Assembly: GCA_037951105.1 (NCBI GenBank)
Contig: JBAMJV010007977.1
Location: 18,517-82,516, forward strand
Direction of reading: 5' to 3'
Origin: Echinarachnius parma
Lineage: Eukaryota; Echinodermata; Echinoidea; Clypeasteroida; Echinarachniidae
Length of the DNA stretch: 64,000 bases
This document shows, in pieces, positions 1-60,243 of the stretch (within the stretch, counting starts at the first letter, position 1; each line of letters starts with the position of its first letter). The position numbers and the translations under genes are program-made. The notes under the pieces are model-generated. The model searched no databases and was not told the origin of the DNA. It saw only the letters and a program-made list of their open reading frames with translations.

Positions 1-6
1 TCCCTG

Positions 7-95
7 TAACTCCTCGAGTGCCAAACTCGCATTTTCGCAAGTTACACAAATACACACAAATGCCATAGAGCATTAAAACCCCTGGCACTCGTAAG
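7..95. repeat. Short interspersed repeat, copy 1
   Basis: About 90 bp (AACTCCTCGAGTGCCAAACT ... CCCCTGGCACTCGTAAG) that recurs at 23052-23135 with a matching middle (ATGCCATAGAGCA.TAAAACCC). The second copy has weak terminal inversion (TTTAACTC/GAGTTAAA), so it may be a tiny MITE. Confidence 0.6.
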
Positions 96-129
96 TAATA
101 GAATCAAACTAGAATAAACAATTGTGTAC

Positions 130-47770
<47,641 letters not shown>

Positions 47771-48129
47771 CTGAAAAGAATCTGAACTGTATGTGAGAAG
47801 ATAAGAGAAAGAAGAAGATCATGCTAACACATGTTGCCTTTGACGAAGATTCTGCTAGGATCTTAAGCTAAGGCCCCTCACTTACATTACTCCCATTTAA
47901 AAAACAACAACCTTATATTTATTATAGACCACAGGCACACATAGATACATTAATTACTATATATATGACTATGTTGGCTACATGGTACCATTCCATTCGT
48001 GCATGAATTTGATTGAAGGCTTTGAAGCTCAATGATTTTCATGTGGCTATTACTCCCTCCAGTTTCCCCTTAAATGTACAATTATCAATGTGAATTAGAT
48101 CTAGAATTCCTATAATGAATGATTCTTAC

Positions 48130-48290
48130 CAAATCTGTGGTTTTGAAGATCCGAACTGGCAGAAATTGTAAATTTTCCGCTTGTTTCCCGATACGGCATA
48201 CCCCCGTGCAGTGCAGCACAGACTTCATGGCCATGGGTGTACAATAGTATTCTCTCGTACCCCCAGTTAACATGTAGAGCATGTACATGG
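48130..48290 (-). other. Candidate non-coding first exon of CUL2
   Basis: A strong donor-like ATTTG|GTAAGAATC sits on the minus strand with the exon end at 48130, 360 bp upstream of the UTR acceptor. Its upstream limit is unknown and 48290 is arbitrary. A 67-codon open frame overlaps it but shows no family resemblance. Transcript data are needed. Confidence 0.25.
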
Positions 48291-48299
48291 TCCAGCTGA

Positions 48300-49340
48300 C
48301 TGGGCCATTTACCTTATTAGATGTATGGTACTTAGTTATACTATACTAGACAACCTTTCAATTTTGTCGTTTCAATACGAAAATGGTTAAACTTGTCTTA
48401 CTCTTAGACTTAAAGTTTTAAACCTTCTTTTCACATTCAATAATTAAAACAAAAATTAAAAATAGCATAAAATCAGACTGCTCAAACAGCATTTCACAAA
48501 CTAAAATGGAAATCAAGTTTGGAGAAATGTTGTTCGAATAAGTTCAATCATGTGAATGAACTTATGATTACGTCTTTTACTTTACGATTTACAAATCATT
48601 GTCATGATTGATGTTGAATATGTTCGATATTCTAGGCATTTCTTAACCAATTATTACAAAACAGAACTTGTTTATACATAATATAGTACACATGCATTAA
48701 CTCTTTTACCATGATTAACATTTTGAGATACTTTTTGAAGCGCACTCTCGAAGTCGAAGTAAGAAAAAAAAAGTTTCATTCAATAATGATACGTAATGCG
48801 TAATACACATTTACACACTAACTCGGATACCAACGTATGGGACTAGCAAGAGCCGGCTTATACATTTACTACGCCCAGTCGTTATAAATCAGTCAATTGC
48901 GAACAAATTCAATAACTCACGATTACAACTGTCGACTTGTCGATATTTGTATCCACCATGCGTCAAATAATTGAATGATGATACTCGTAGACGAAGAAAA
49001 GGGTAACTTTCCTGTACTTCCCCCGAGTCAAATCTTTCAACTTTCTCGACCTTCGACGTCCAACGCGAGATGGCGCTCTTGAAATTTGATGAAGGGTCGA
49101 AAGCCGACCTACTTATTCGTGTGTGCAATTTATGGTGCAATTTGAATGACTCTCCGAGAAGCATAGGCGCCGGAAGTGGGGGGGGGGGGGGGGGGGGGGG
49201 GGGCGGGATGATGATACAGAAGATAGGAGAAGAAGGTAGAAAGGAGGGGGTAACTCAAATCAATCAACGATAATAGAAAAACATCTATTAATCTAACAAA
49301 ATATTTAATAAATCAATCAATCAATAAATCACATGTTATG
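48300..49340. other. AT-rich upstream flank of CUL2, possible promoter region
   Basis: 48300-48880 is AT-rich with no gene seen. 49020-49160 is richer in CpG and includes GCGAGATGGCGCT, a YY1-like word, so it is a reasonable place for a promoter, but this is not shown. A long G run occupies 49179-49203. Confidence 0.3.
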
Positions 49341-49344
49341 ACTG

Positions 49345-49655
49345 AAAAGAAAGGCCAAATAAATAGATAAAGGAACAAAATTCAAACACTTACCAGACAT
49401 AATTTGTATATCAAATTAATTAAAATGAGGCGAAAATTACCGTGAAAATGACCTATACGCACACAAATAAGTTGACCGCATACGGGTTGATATAGATAGC
49501 TCGATCTATCAACCCATATGCCATCAACTTATTTTTGTGCGTATCGGGTCGTTTTCATCGTAATTTCGCCTCATTTTAATTCATTTTATATATTTCTCGT
49601 CTGTGTTTGAATTTTTGTCATTTATCTATTTATTTGGCCTTTCTTTTCATTCATA
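49345..49655. mobile_element. Palindromic foldback, ~150-bp arms
   Basis: GAAAAGAAAGGCCAAATAAA and CACAAATAAGTTGACCGCAT at the left mirror TTTATTTGGCCTTTCTTTTC and ATGCCATCAACTTATTT at the right. The centre is TATAGATAGCTCGATCTATC. Confidence 0.9.
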
Positions 49656-50169
49656 TATGGCCCATACGTGTCTCAACGAAAGATTATCCCGTTATTAAAA
49701 TGCGTTTTGCGGCTTTTGCCCGCGTTTTGAAGACGGGTTATTCCTTTAATATATATTTAGATCAAAGGATCCTATTTTTTTTCCTTATATACCGTGTTTG
49801 GCATTATAATTATCATAATAAATGAACTTGTCTATGAAATATCGCCTGCTCATAAATACACTTTGTATTGTTTACATAGCGCGTTGTTTCTTTAAAGGGC
49901 CAGAGAAAATGTATCACCTGATAAATGAATAATAGTATACTGTATACTATATACTGTATATTCCTCCAGTACAGTGAATTCTGAGTAACATTCTCTTTTT
50001 GTTCAGTTATATGACTGTACTATATACCTCATATGATCGTGTTTAATTTCATTGTAACATAAATATATTGCTTTTGTATTTAATTGTGAAGATTGAATAT
50101 CAGTACATTTGAATTGAATTATATTATATAAGACACTTTATATTTTGGAGCACATGCTACCCCCATGAT

Positions 50170-50360
50170 ACCACCACCACCCCCCCCCCCCCCCCCCCCG
50201 TGGCGTAGCGTGGTCCGACTGATTTGGGGTCATACTATGTATTTCTATTACTGTTTTCCCTTCAAATTATTGGGGGTCACATGACCCCCATGCTCCCAAA
50301 GCTACGCCACTGCCCCCATCCTCATTTGGGAGGGGCGGGGGGGGGGGGGGGGGGGGGTGT
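50170..50360. repeat. Small C/G-flanked repeat
   Basis: C run (50178-50198), GTGGCGTAGCGTGGTCC, GGGGTCACATGACCCCCATG, AAAGCTACGCCACTGCCCCC and a G run (50338-50356). The GTGGCGTAGC/GCTACGCCAC inversion suggests a short MITE. Confidence 0.5.
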
Positions 50361-50994
50361 GTCTTGCCCTAAATGTCCTGGTTATCGATTATCAGTGGTG
50401 TATTGACAAAAACACGAGGGACAGCGAGGGAGCGAATCGACCAAACCCATGGGATAGGGGGTTACCTCCTATCAGTCCGTTCGTCCGCCCGTCCGCGCGT
50501 CGGCTTATCCACTCCCGCTTTCACTGTCATGTTGTAACATCTGTGGAAGTCGCGGTTCTCCTACTCGTTATGGTCTCACTGGTATTGGCACTGGCAACAG
50601 GTTGTTATCAAATCCACTCTCACCACTGTGTGAACCGCACTTGTTGTTTGTAGACACGAACGAGCACTCGTTGGGAGTACTATTGGATCTTTGTGAACTT
50701 TATTCATCGTAAAAGGTAAGACTATTTAAAATAAAGATGTATTGTTTATATATTTATTGATTTGTTTGCTTGTTTGTTTGTTTGTTTATTGTTTGTTTAT
50801 TTAGTTGGATGCATATTATTTTCAGTATGTTCATGTGTTCATTTGGTTCACTTGTGGGCTGTCCTGTAAATATCAAGGAGTTACATATTTTTGGGTGATA
50901 TTTTTATGTTAGGGATTACCTTAATTATGTTAATAAAAGCGATATTTTATATCGTTGCATTTAAGTACCAGTCCTTCTGTTGTATTATCAAAAG
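50361..50994. other. Intergenic, no gene seen
   Basis: Contains GTCCGTTCGTCCGCCCGTCC (50476) and a (GTTT)n run near 50765-50800, nothing else recognisable. Confidence 0.4.
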
Positions 50995-51499
50995 CGGGTA
51001 GTACAGTTTTGGTAAGGCTGAACTTTAGTAACCAAAACCTGCACAGTAACATTACAAACTATTAGTTATAACTTCAACATGCTCGAAAGGTATACAAAAT
51101 TACAAACGACTAAGTAAAAAGCATGTTATTATTTGTTTTAAAGAGCCATTAAAACACAAGAGGGCGCTCTCTAAAAAGGCATTGGCTTCAACCATTTTCA
51201 TACAAAATTATGCATGTGACGTTTTGTTGAAATAATGATCAAATAGAGAGATCATCAACAACTATTTAAAAACCGCTTTTGAAAAATTTTGAAAAAAGTG
51301 TAAGCATTTAAACAATTTTTTTTGTAAATCATCTTATAAATTTGGGGCCAACATTTCTGAACCGATTTTGACCAAATAAAGTTTATTCTGCCATCAAAAT
51401 TGCATGTTCTTTCAAATTCGACACTCAGTTTTTCATTACCTCACACACAAAATTGTGTTGTGCAGCGCCCTCTCTACCAAAACTGAACTACCCCTTTAA
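50995..51499. mobile_element. MITE family A, copy 3
   Basis: GGGTAGTACAGTTTTGGTAA to CCAAAACTGAACTACCCCTT, TTAA at the right end; same orientation as copy 2. Confidence 0.85.
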
Positions 51500-51906
51500 C
51501 GAATATAATGTTATTTAATTTATGTTATCTAATAGAACATCTAGGCTTTAAAGAATATCTGGAAAATTAACAACAATGTTCACAATTTACTTCTTCGTGA
51601 AAAAACAACAACGGAACTGTCACCATAATGATAATGTTTGGTTACGAGGTAATTTCGACTGTATCATGCATGTACTGAATGTGGAATGAACATTACACAC
51701 ATGATAATGACTTTTTCCATCCTGGTTTGAATGTCACGGTCAAGGTCAATGATAATCTAGTTAACATTTAGTGCTTAGTGCTTACGGTGCAGTTGTTAAC
51801 CAAAAACAACCACAATTTCCATATCTGACAACGAGTAGTTTATTTGTTTGTTTTTATACCGGGAAGAACACAGCGTGCCACGGTGAGAACACAGTTTGTA
51901 TAACAC

Positions 51907-52102
51907 GTTACATTCGAGCGTTTTAATGGTGCCAACACCCGTCACACTGTAAACACAGTGAATATACTGCATGTAGTAGTTAAAACTTGTGTTCACAATG
52001 TGCTCACACACAGAGTACCATAATCACATGGTGTCAACACACAGTGTGTTCAAAGTGTGATGAGTGTGCATGGACACTGTTAAAACGCTCGAATGATACA
52101 TG
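51907..52102. mobile_element. TIR element with ATTCGAGCGTTTTAA ends
   Basis: GTTACATTCGAGCGTTTTAA at the left, CTGTTAAAACGCTCGAATGA at the right. The interior is rich in CACACTGTG/CACAGTGTG inversions. The ends resemble those of 54974-55476. Confidence 0.7.
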
Positions 52103-52117
52103 GCCTACATATAGTAA

Positions 52118-52195
52118 GTTCACACTGTATTCACACTGTGTTCACACTGTGTCCACACTGTGTCCACACTGTGTCCACACTGTGTTCACACCGGG
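52118..52195. repeat. 12-bp minisatellite (GT.CACACTGTG)n
   Basis: Six units of TTCACACTGTG/TCCACACTGTG directly beside the TIR element whose interior has the same word. Confidence 0.9.
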
Positions 52196-52219
52196 CTCAT
52201 TCCGGTAAGGATATTTTTG

Positions 52220-52660
52220 AGAACTTAAAGTGATTAACTTTGTACAATTCTGTAAAGCTTGCACACTTCTCTTGCACCTTAATTGCTGTTTGGCTTATGG
52301 TAACAGAAGAATGAAATCGGTTTGGATTTTTTTCTCAAATGTCTCCCTAATTATGGAGACATTAATGATTAAGATTGAATTTGAAAGCGTCTATGGACGC
52401 TTTCGACCGTATCCGAATCCGGATACCAAATCGTCCATATTGTTCGAAATCGGATACTTCTTATCTTATAATCTTATAATACTTATAATCTCTGTTTTCA
52501 CTAGGTAAACAATAGTTTGTATCCATGGAAATCTCACATAATTATCATGCTCAAGAATCTTACAATGAATTTGGTAGGCTATATCATTGAAGTCTCAAAT
52601 ATTACTTTTGGGGAAAAAATATGAATTTAATGGATCACTTTAATTAAGAAGATAATGACT
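52220..52660. repeat. Dispersed direct repeat F, copy 1
   Basis: TGGCTTATGGTAACAGAAGA, AAATGTCTCCCTAATTATGG, TTTTCACTAGGTAAACA. Copies 2 and 3 lie at 53330 and 55650. Identity unknown. Confidence 0.75.
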
Positions 52661-53329
52661 ATAGAACATTACTTTTTTTATACGATATGACATTATTTTG
52701 TTAAATTTACAGTCGGTCTCAGCTACTCTTATAAAGTAGTCTTTTGACAGGTCTGCGCTATGAACATTAGGAACGATTTGTGAAAGAATAGTCGTGCGTA
52801 CAGGACAAACATAGGCAAGCGGCTGGCTGGCGCTGTTTTCGTGTGATAGTCTCATTTGCCAGTTGTTTATGTCATGCATTCAGCTCAGACACAGACGCAA
52901 AAGACTCCAGTCGGTACTAAGTGTACATGAGTTATTGATGTTGAAATCCAAGGTTAGATAGCCCTCGGCGTTAGTCGGTCTCAGCATGGAACCAATATTC
53001 TTTGTTTTACACGCTAAATAAAGACAACTACTTTTGGTTTGTTTGGGGATTTAGATTCAGGTTGGTTTTGTTTCATGCCAGTTGGTGTAATGATATAATT
53101 GAACCCGTCCAGAGCGAATGTCGTTTCTAATCTCATAACCTCCATCAGAGTGCTCTATCCGGGAGAAAAAATGTTAACAAGCTGATATAGTAGTTAGTTG
53201 ACATATCGAATGACACACTATCTGCTTTGTCCACATTTGATCTGAAAGTTTGGGGCAGAGCAGAGGAGAGATATTAATATTGATAATGAATACGATTAAG
53301 TTAAATTGATCCATTTTTATAAAACTTTG
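52661..53329. other. Intergenic, no gene seen
   Basis: Unique-looking, moderately AT-rich DNA between two copies of repeat F. Confidence 0.4.
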
Positions 53330-53690
53330 TCAAATTCAACCCAGAATCACTCGGAGATTTCACATCTCTCTCGTACCTTGATTGTTGGCTTATGGTAACA
53401 GAGGAATTAAATGGGGATTGATTTGTTCAAATGTCTCCCTAGTTATGGAGATATTCATGATTAGATTGAAAATAGTTCCGGAACATTTTCTAATTGTAGT
53501 ACAAATAAATGGGCAGCAGGTGATAAAATCTGACATTAACGTTAACTCCCTTTTCACGAGGTAAACAGTGTTCCTTTTCTATGTAACTTTCAAGGGTTAT
53601 TTCAGAAGAGTTTTGCGATGACATATATATATGACAAAAGTCTCAAATATCACTTTGTATGAAGTTAATGGATCACTTGTTATAATAATT
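53330..53690. repeat. Dispersed direct repeat F, copy 2
   Basis: TGGCTTATGGTAACAGAGGA, AAATGTCTCCCTAGTTATGG, TTTTCACGAGGTAAACA, then TTAATGGATCACTT as in copy 1. Confidence 0.75.
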
Positions 53691-54449
53691 ATTTGCTATC
53701 ATTTGTCCAGACAGTAGAAAGCTAGATCCACACTTGTCACATCTGCATGTTCCTCTTCATACGTGCTGTACATCACTTGTATTATTTCTAAAGTCAAATT
53801 AAGAAGTGAGGCATTAATTGTTCAAGGCTGTGTTCAAGGCTGTGTTCAGACTTTTCAGAAAAATCCCTAAACTCTTGAAACAAGTATTGGCGCAGTGGTT
53901 ATAGAGGCAGCACTTGTAGTTCATGTACCGCACACAAACACAGCATTACAATATCGTAGGAGCAGATACATGTAGGTCTCTTGCTAGACAGTAAAATCCA
54001 TCTCGTTCTGTAGGGGGTCCTTTAATATTATGACGTCATACTATCCCCTCCATTTTGGGTAGGGATCGAGCAAGATAGTGTAAGATGATAATGAAGCAAG
54101 ACAGTCTCGGAATATAGACTGATTTTTCGGTCTAGTCTCTTGCATGACTCTTTGGTAGAAGCTGGTCTAATGTAAGGTAACGCCATCCAACATCTGCTTC
54201 TCATAATACTTGATGGATTTTAGTTTTCATTTCAAAATTTAATGGATTTCGGCTCTAATTGTTTGCCCATGGCCGCTTTTGAAAATTTAAAATTGGTTTT
54301 GAGTATCATCGTTTCTCATTGTTGATCAGTCCATGGAACGTTATGGGTGTACGGGGGCAAACTTGTGCCAGGATGAGCGCTTTTGCCGGAATAATCATTC
54401 TTCCCGTTTTTCTTTTTCACCTGTGAAAGAAAACATGATCTTCATCACA
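53691..54449. other. Intergenic, no gene seen
   Basis: No ORF, repeat or RNA gene recognised. Confidence 0.4.
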
Positions 54450-54960
54450 TACCGTCTCGAATTTGACATGATTATGACCCCAAAATGAGATAAATATGTC
54501 CCCAGTTCGCTTATCAAACTGCCTAGCTGCTCAGAATGTATAATTATGACCATGCGCCAAAAATGAGATAAATTTGTCGTCAAATTTAATAGATGGTTAT
54601 TTTGGTTTTCAACAGCCTCGAAATTGACACGGTTCTGTCCATAAATGTGTTAAATCTGTCTTCCAACAGCCTACCTTCGCAAAATTGACAAGTTTCTTTC
54701 TCCAAATGAGATAAATCTATCTCCAAATTAAGTGTATATAATCTACAAATTATCTGCGTTTTTAACAGGGCCTTCCTCCTCGAAATTGACATGTTACTGC
54801 GCCGAAATTACATAAAATGTCACATTAAATGGTTATAATTTACGTATTAATAACATTTTCAATATTGTATCTCCTCGAAATTGACATGTTTTTATTTTCC
54901 AAAATAAGATAAATTTGTCCCAGAATAAGATGGTTATAATTTACCAATTATTGGTGTTTG
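54450..54960. repeat. Degenerate tandem repeat
   Basis: About five irregular units sharing CTCGAAATTGACATG, CCAAAATGAGATAAAT.TGTC and GGTTATAATTTAC at roughly 90-130-bp spacing. Confidence 0.7.
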
Positions 54961-54973
54961 TAACAAACTCACC

Positions 54974-55476
54974 CTATACACTGTTAAAACGCTGTGTAAA
55001 AATGGTTGTTGAATCTTTTTATACAACTTTAGGTGTAGCATGAATAGTTGTAGAAAGAAGGGTTTTGTAAAGCGGCCATTGTTCAAGCGTTGTTGACAAG
55101 TGTTAAATCACGTGATAGTTTCGACCGCGAAATCACCGCGACAAAACCCCTTTTGTCCCCCAGCAGACCAAGCGAACCGAGTTAGCGCAGTCAGTAGCGT
55201 GTTAGACTTATAACCCAAAGACCCCCGGTTGATTCCGACCTTGCCGCTTTTTAGTACAATCCTTTTTGTATTTGCTATTTCAACAACAGGGTTGTTGAAA
55301 TTCATTCTAAACAACAGTTGTTGAAAAAATTAAAACAACAGTTGTGTAAACTTTAAACAACTGGGGTTGTTGAATGTTTTCAACAACAGTTGGATGGTTC
55401 ATATGTTAAACAGCGGTTGTTGAAAATGTTCAACAAGTTGTTGAATTTGTTTACACAGCGTTTTAACAGTGTATAG
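54974..55476. mobile_element. MITE with 27-bp perfect TIR, tRNA-like insert and TTGTTGAA repeats
   Basis: CTATACACTGTTAAAACGCT.. (27 bp) is exactly inverted at the right end. Inside, 55172-55250 is tRNA-like (GAGTTAGCGCAGTCAGTAGC, loop ACTTATAAC, GGTTGATTCC, then TTTTT), and 55280-55445 carries many GTTGTTGAA/TTCAACAAC words. Confidence 0.85.
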
Positions 55477-55649
55477 TTAGTTGGAAGTATTGACTATGTA
55501 ATTTTTACCAGTCCTTACCCTATATTGATGTATATCACGTAAAGAGATAGCTCAATTTGTGGTTGGAAGAGGATGAATAAGATCATTTGGCGAAGCGACT
55601 TATGCCATCTCGCTGTGAGTTATAAGGGAAAGCCTGAAATAACGGGTGA

Positions 55650-55880
55650 AAGTATTACAGTGATCCATTAACTTTGGGAAAATACAACCGAAATCACCTG
55701 GAGCTTTCACACCCCTCTTGTTCCTTGTTGTTGGGCTTAAGGTAACAGAAGAATGAAATGGGTTTTGATTTGTCAATGTATCTCTTATAATGAAGATATT
55801 TAAGATTGAATTTTAGAGCGTCTGTAGATGGTTTCAAGTTTCGACCGTAGCCAAGAGTATCCAAATTCGGAGACTAAACC
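55650..55880. repeat. Dispersed direct repeat F, copy 3
   Basis: GGCTTAAGGTAACAGAAGAA, TGAAATGGGTTTTGATTTGT, GAATTTTAGAGCGTCTGTAG; matches copy 1 over GCGTCTATGGACGC. Confidence 0.7.
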
Positions 55881-55887
55881 CTCTATA

Positions 55888-56417
55888 CAGGGTGGCCCCC
55901 CCCCCCCCAAAAAAAAACGGAACGGGGCACTTCCCAAAATATAGTAACAAAATGATTATGTCCATCGAATAGTGTGTCTTTTCCAATGAAAAACGATACC
56001 AAGAACAGTAATTTTGGTCGTGTAGTTTTTGTTTTAGGGCGCTGTGAGTGACATCATATGAGGTTCCCATTTTTGTCAATTTTTAATAAATCGGACTTAC
56101 TGTCTGTCATAGTATCGAACAACTATGCCCATTCTCTCGGCACACATCTGAATGCACAATGGCGCGCGTATTGCTCGTTGTTCTATGCTATGACTGACAG
56201 TAAGTGCGATTTATCAGACACTGACTTGGTAAAATTTGACAAAAATGGGAACCTGACATGGTGTCACTTATACATTGCCCTAAAACAAAAACTACACGAC
56301 CAAAAAGACTGATCTTGGTATCGTTTTTCATTGGAAAAGACACCCTATCCGATGGACATAATCATTTTGTTACTTTATTTTGGGAAGTGCTCCGTTCCGT
56401 TTTGGGGGGCCATCCTG
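55888..56417. mobile_element. TA-flanked foldback MITE, mariner-like ends
   Basis: CAGGGTGGCC...CGGAACGG at the left pairs with CCGTTCCG...GGCCATCCTG at the right, TA on both sides. The arms are ~215 bp (TTATGTCCATCGAATAG, TTTCCAATGAAAAACGATAC both mirrored). Confidence 0.9.
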
Positions 56418-56614
56418 TAGAGTACTAGTATCCGAATTCATAAACAATGATCATAGCTGTATTTGATTTCGTTGCGCCATTCTTCCAAAATATTGAGCAA
56501 AGTAACATTTGCATTAATGACTGGTCCAGAAAATTCTCGGGCGGGTGTTTACGGGAAATTTATGTTATACCAAAATTAGAATTGTCTCGAACGAGTTGAT
56601 CATTATAAATCCAT

Positions 56615-56700
56615 CCTAGGCCGCGTCTCTGAATTGGATGACGATAAAGTAAATAATCATAATTGAATGAACGCGTCCGTACAAAGACAAAACACAACAT
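56615..56700 (+). mobile_element. SINE family 4 tail fragment
   Basis: GATGACGATAAAGTAAATAA then TCATAATTGAATGAACGCGT matches 29044-29100. Confidence 0.7.
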
Positions 56701-58240
56701 ATAACCAACCAACCATGCGTTCCTATAACAGAACAATAACATCATTAATGTTCACATCTGTATCTGATTTATTATCCACTGTGAGTCATACATACCCGCA
56801 GTTTATGTAATTGTACATTATTACGTCAAGTTTATTTCCTGTCATTATTTCGTGTGTTGCTATGTAATTGTCTTTTCTTTGTAATTTGCATTCAGTGTCA
56901 TTATTCCCATATTAAACAATATATTTTGTACAACTGACATTTTGTTGGAAATTATAATAAAAAGAATAATGGCAAGGTCACAGCCCGTTTAAAATATTTA
57001 TACAAGGACCTTGACATTGACTATATCATAATATGAATATACGCGTACGTGTTATTTTTCATACTCAAAGATAACATGCGAGCTGCCAAATTTGCAGGAG
57101 AATCCCTGAAAATGTACAGATTTTGTTAACATCCTGACACACAAAATTTAAATCTTCGTGATCATGCTGATTCAGCAAAGTCTTTTGTTACATGTAGTGG
57201 TGCATTTCAATTCATTACTACATCCCTATACTTAACATAAATATATTCATGTATGTGTTTACGTTTTATTTTTATGTATTTTTGTAACTACTTATTTATT
57301 TATTCATTCATTTTTTTTTTCATTTGTATTTATTTGTGAAATCATTATACAAGTTTTTAAAAACATTCATACACGGCACATAATTGATACCACATTTCAA
57401 ATGAAAATAAGTAAATATCTGAAATAGAAAACGGTAATTTGGAGGCCCATTTCAGGACCATTTTCAAATTGTCCTGTTCTTCCATTTCTTAAAAATAATT
57501 GTAATGTTCCATACAGGGCTTGCTATATAAATTGCTTTACAACACTGTACAAGGGAGCAATGTGGAAATGTATATTATGCTTTTGTATTAATATGATATC
57601 ATGAAAACATACCTAAATAAGGACACGAATTGTACTTTGCATATACATCGAACCCAGTTCCGTTATTATTAGCGATTCTGTGTACTGTCCAAGGATAAAA
57701 TATATTTTCTACGTTTATTTCTTAAACTAATAAACTAAACTCACACAATTAGACATATGACTCACACAATATGGCAACGAGTATGCTGAGAATATAAAAT
57801 ACGATTATACCGGTAGTTTAATTTAATTGATTATTTAATTGATTATTGTTTCGTAGAACATCAAACAATCCCCAAAGGTTAATATGTTGCTATAATATTT
57901 ATTATCTCTCAAGGATAAACTCGAAATTCAGTCATTCATCATTGTTCATATTATTTGTATATATATATATTTTTTTACAAATCAGACTTTTGTTTGTATG
58001 GATGTGAAGGGTTTAGATGCCAAAACCAATCAAACGGGTTTTTTTGACGAATTCGAGATAATTGCGATTAAACCTGCTGAAAAAACAATGAAAATAATAA
58101 GAAAACGTGTCGAATACTTCAGCTGCGTTTATTTCTGATGACTATCAATGCAGTCTCTTTAATCGGGCTTGAATCGTATAGTTTGTCCATTTGAATTTAC
58201 CCTGTAACCCTGCATGGTATTGTCGATTGTTCCAAATTAG
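56701..58240. other. AT-rich intergenic stretch, nothing recognised
   Basis: Only short simple repeats ((TA)n at 57958-57971, T runs). Confidence 0.45.
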
Positions 58241-58607
58241 TATAACTCTTTATTGTCCAAATCCTCAAAATCCAATTGGAATTATAGCGATTCTCGCATA
58301 CCTTGTTGTGTTTGTATTAACAACAAAAGCATGGGACAGGTTTCGGTTTTTCAAATTTCCCTTTCGTTAAAAAGATATTTACGATTGAAGTGTTCAGATG
58401 TTAAACTATCCACTGGATCGTTGAAACCATGCACAAAGCCAGTGCAATGAGTAAGTGAACATCACTTTGCATTTTTGCTCATTACTCGGCCATATAATGT
58501 CCATTTAACTTGAAATTTTCACACAATATCCAGTGGACATATAAGATAGCAACAATATACATTGAATCAACCATGCACATGTCAACAAAGTTACTAGATC
58601 CCTTTAA
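58241..58607. mobile_element. MITE family D, copy 3
   Basis: TTGTCCAAATCCTCAAAATC, GCATGGGACAGGTTTCGG, ACAAAGTTACTAGATCCC, TTAA at the right. Confidence 0.85.
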
Positions 58608-58754
58608 TGTAAGGAGACTGTGTAGGCGTAAATAGTTGATTCTGGCCCATAGGATGGTTTATACTTCAGTTTGTGGTATAGTCTATTGTATAGTTTATCT
58701 TATTTTATTTAGCACGTACGTGGCACACTTCAGACTGAATCACTTTGATAGTGC

Positions 58755-59285
58755 TTAAAGAGATAGTTGAGTATTGGTCAAACTTAATTTTAGTAATTCA
58801 ATTCTAACAATGTATCATCAAAATCGAATAGTTGTAATTCAATTATGCTTCAATGTAAAAAAACATATAAATGTCTAAGTTACGGGGATTGTTTGCATAA
58901 AAGCAGCCGTTATAACACAAAAGGGCGCCCTCCATGCATACACCTGAAAGTGTGAAATGTAAATGTGATGTTTGGTAAAAATAATTATTCAAACGAGCCT
59001 ACCATCAAAAAACAATTTTAAATGCACTGTGGTATTTTTCTAACAATGTGTAGGATTGATAAATACTGGTATTTTATTCTTGCAGAAGGACGAACAAATT
59101 GCCATTGCCTGGCGATAATTACAAATATAATTTTGAAATAAAAGTTTACAACTATGGGAACATTTGAAAGGGAATGATTTTCATTTTAGAGGTTTAATCA
59201 AATGTAATTTCAAATGGATTCAGAGTCAGCCAAAATCCTCACAAAGGAAGTTTCGGGAATGACCAATACTGAAGAATATCTTTAA
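58755..59285. mobile_element. TTAA-flanked MITE with TTAAAGAGATAGTTGAGTAT ends
   Basis: Left TTAAAGAGATAGTTGAGTAT..TGGTCA; right, inverted, TTAAAGATATTCTTCAGTAT..TGGTCA. No ORF. Confidence 0.8.
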
Positions 59286-60243
59286 CCATCGATGTATAAC
59301 CCGAATAAATTTAATATAGTTTGTGAACGTCAAGTACAAACACGAAATGCAATGAATGGTATGTACGTTACAGTTGCTAAACTAATTCAATTGACACAAA
59401 TGGTCATTATTTCAATATATAAATGTCAATATAACTACACAACAAATGATTTCCAAGTCCTAACCTTCTCCGGCGTCTTCCATACTCATGACAAATAACT
59501 CCCAACTCACCAACTGTATAATTATAATGTTGGCTTGCAAAAGGTGGACAGTATAGTTTTGAGGTGATGAAACAAATATTTTGAGTATAGTAATTTAAAT
59601 GCATGCCGACGTTATAGCTTGGGAGAACACAATGTCTAGCTATATTTGACGTACGGGTGAAGCAACATAGAAAGTTCACCGTCAAATCACATCCGGGTAC
59701 CGGAAAGCACCTGCTGACAAATCACTATCAGATCAACACCAAAATAATAAACACCCGACAAAAATAATGTTATCTACTGGCTCAGGTCAATCAGTCATCG
59801 CAAACAAAATAAGGACAATGGACACAAGCACAGATATGCATAAACTATTGACACATCCAAATCCAATTCTCGATTAATTCTGATTGCAATTTCATTAACC
59901 GAATGCGGAAAAGAAATTGAAAAAATGTCAAAAGTCTGGAATCATTGGAACTGCTATGAAATCAATACTTTATATGCGAAAGGAAACAAAACGAACAAAT
60001 TGCTACATGTGTTGCTTCATATGTGTATTAAATGATTTCATCATATTCACTGGAGGCTTAATTCATATATTCATCAACTTTCATATAGAAAAATGACATA
60101 CTTATGTAGAGGGATTACTCTCATTACATAACATAAAAGTAAAATTGCACTTCGAACATACGAGGGAAATACACATTAAAGGTGCAACGCTTGAAATAAG
60201 CAATACAAAATATAGGAAATACAATTTCCCTTAGAGGTAAATA
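59286..60243. other. Intergenic, no gene seen
   Basis: AT-rich; short open frames on both strands only. Confidence 0.4.

Noticed and set aside
48085-48288. 67-codon minus-strand frame upstream of CUL2
   Set aside because: No recognisable family; the donor-like site there fits better as a possible non-coding exon, and even that is uncertain.
55172-55250. tRNA gene (loop ACTTATAAC)
   Set aside because: The acceptor stem does not pair convincingly and the segment sits inside a TIR element.
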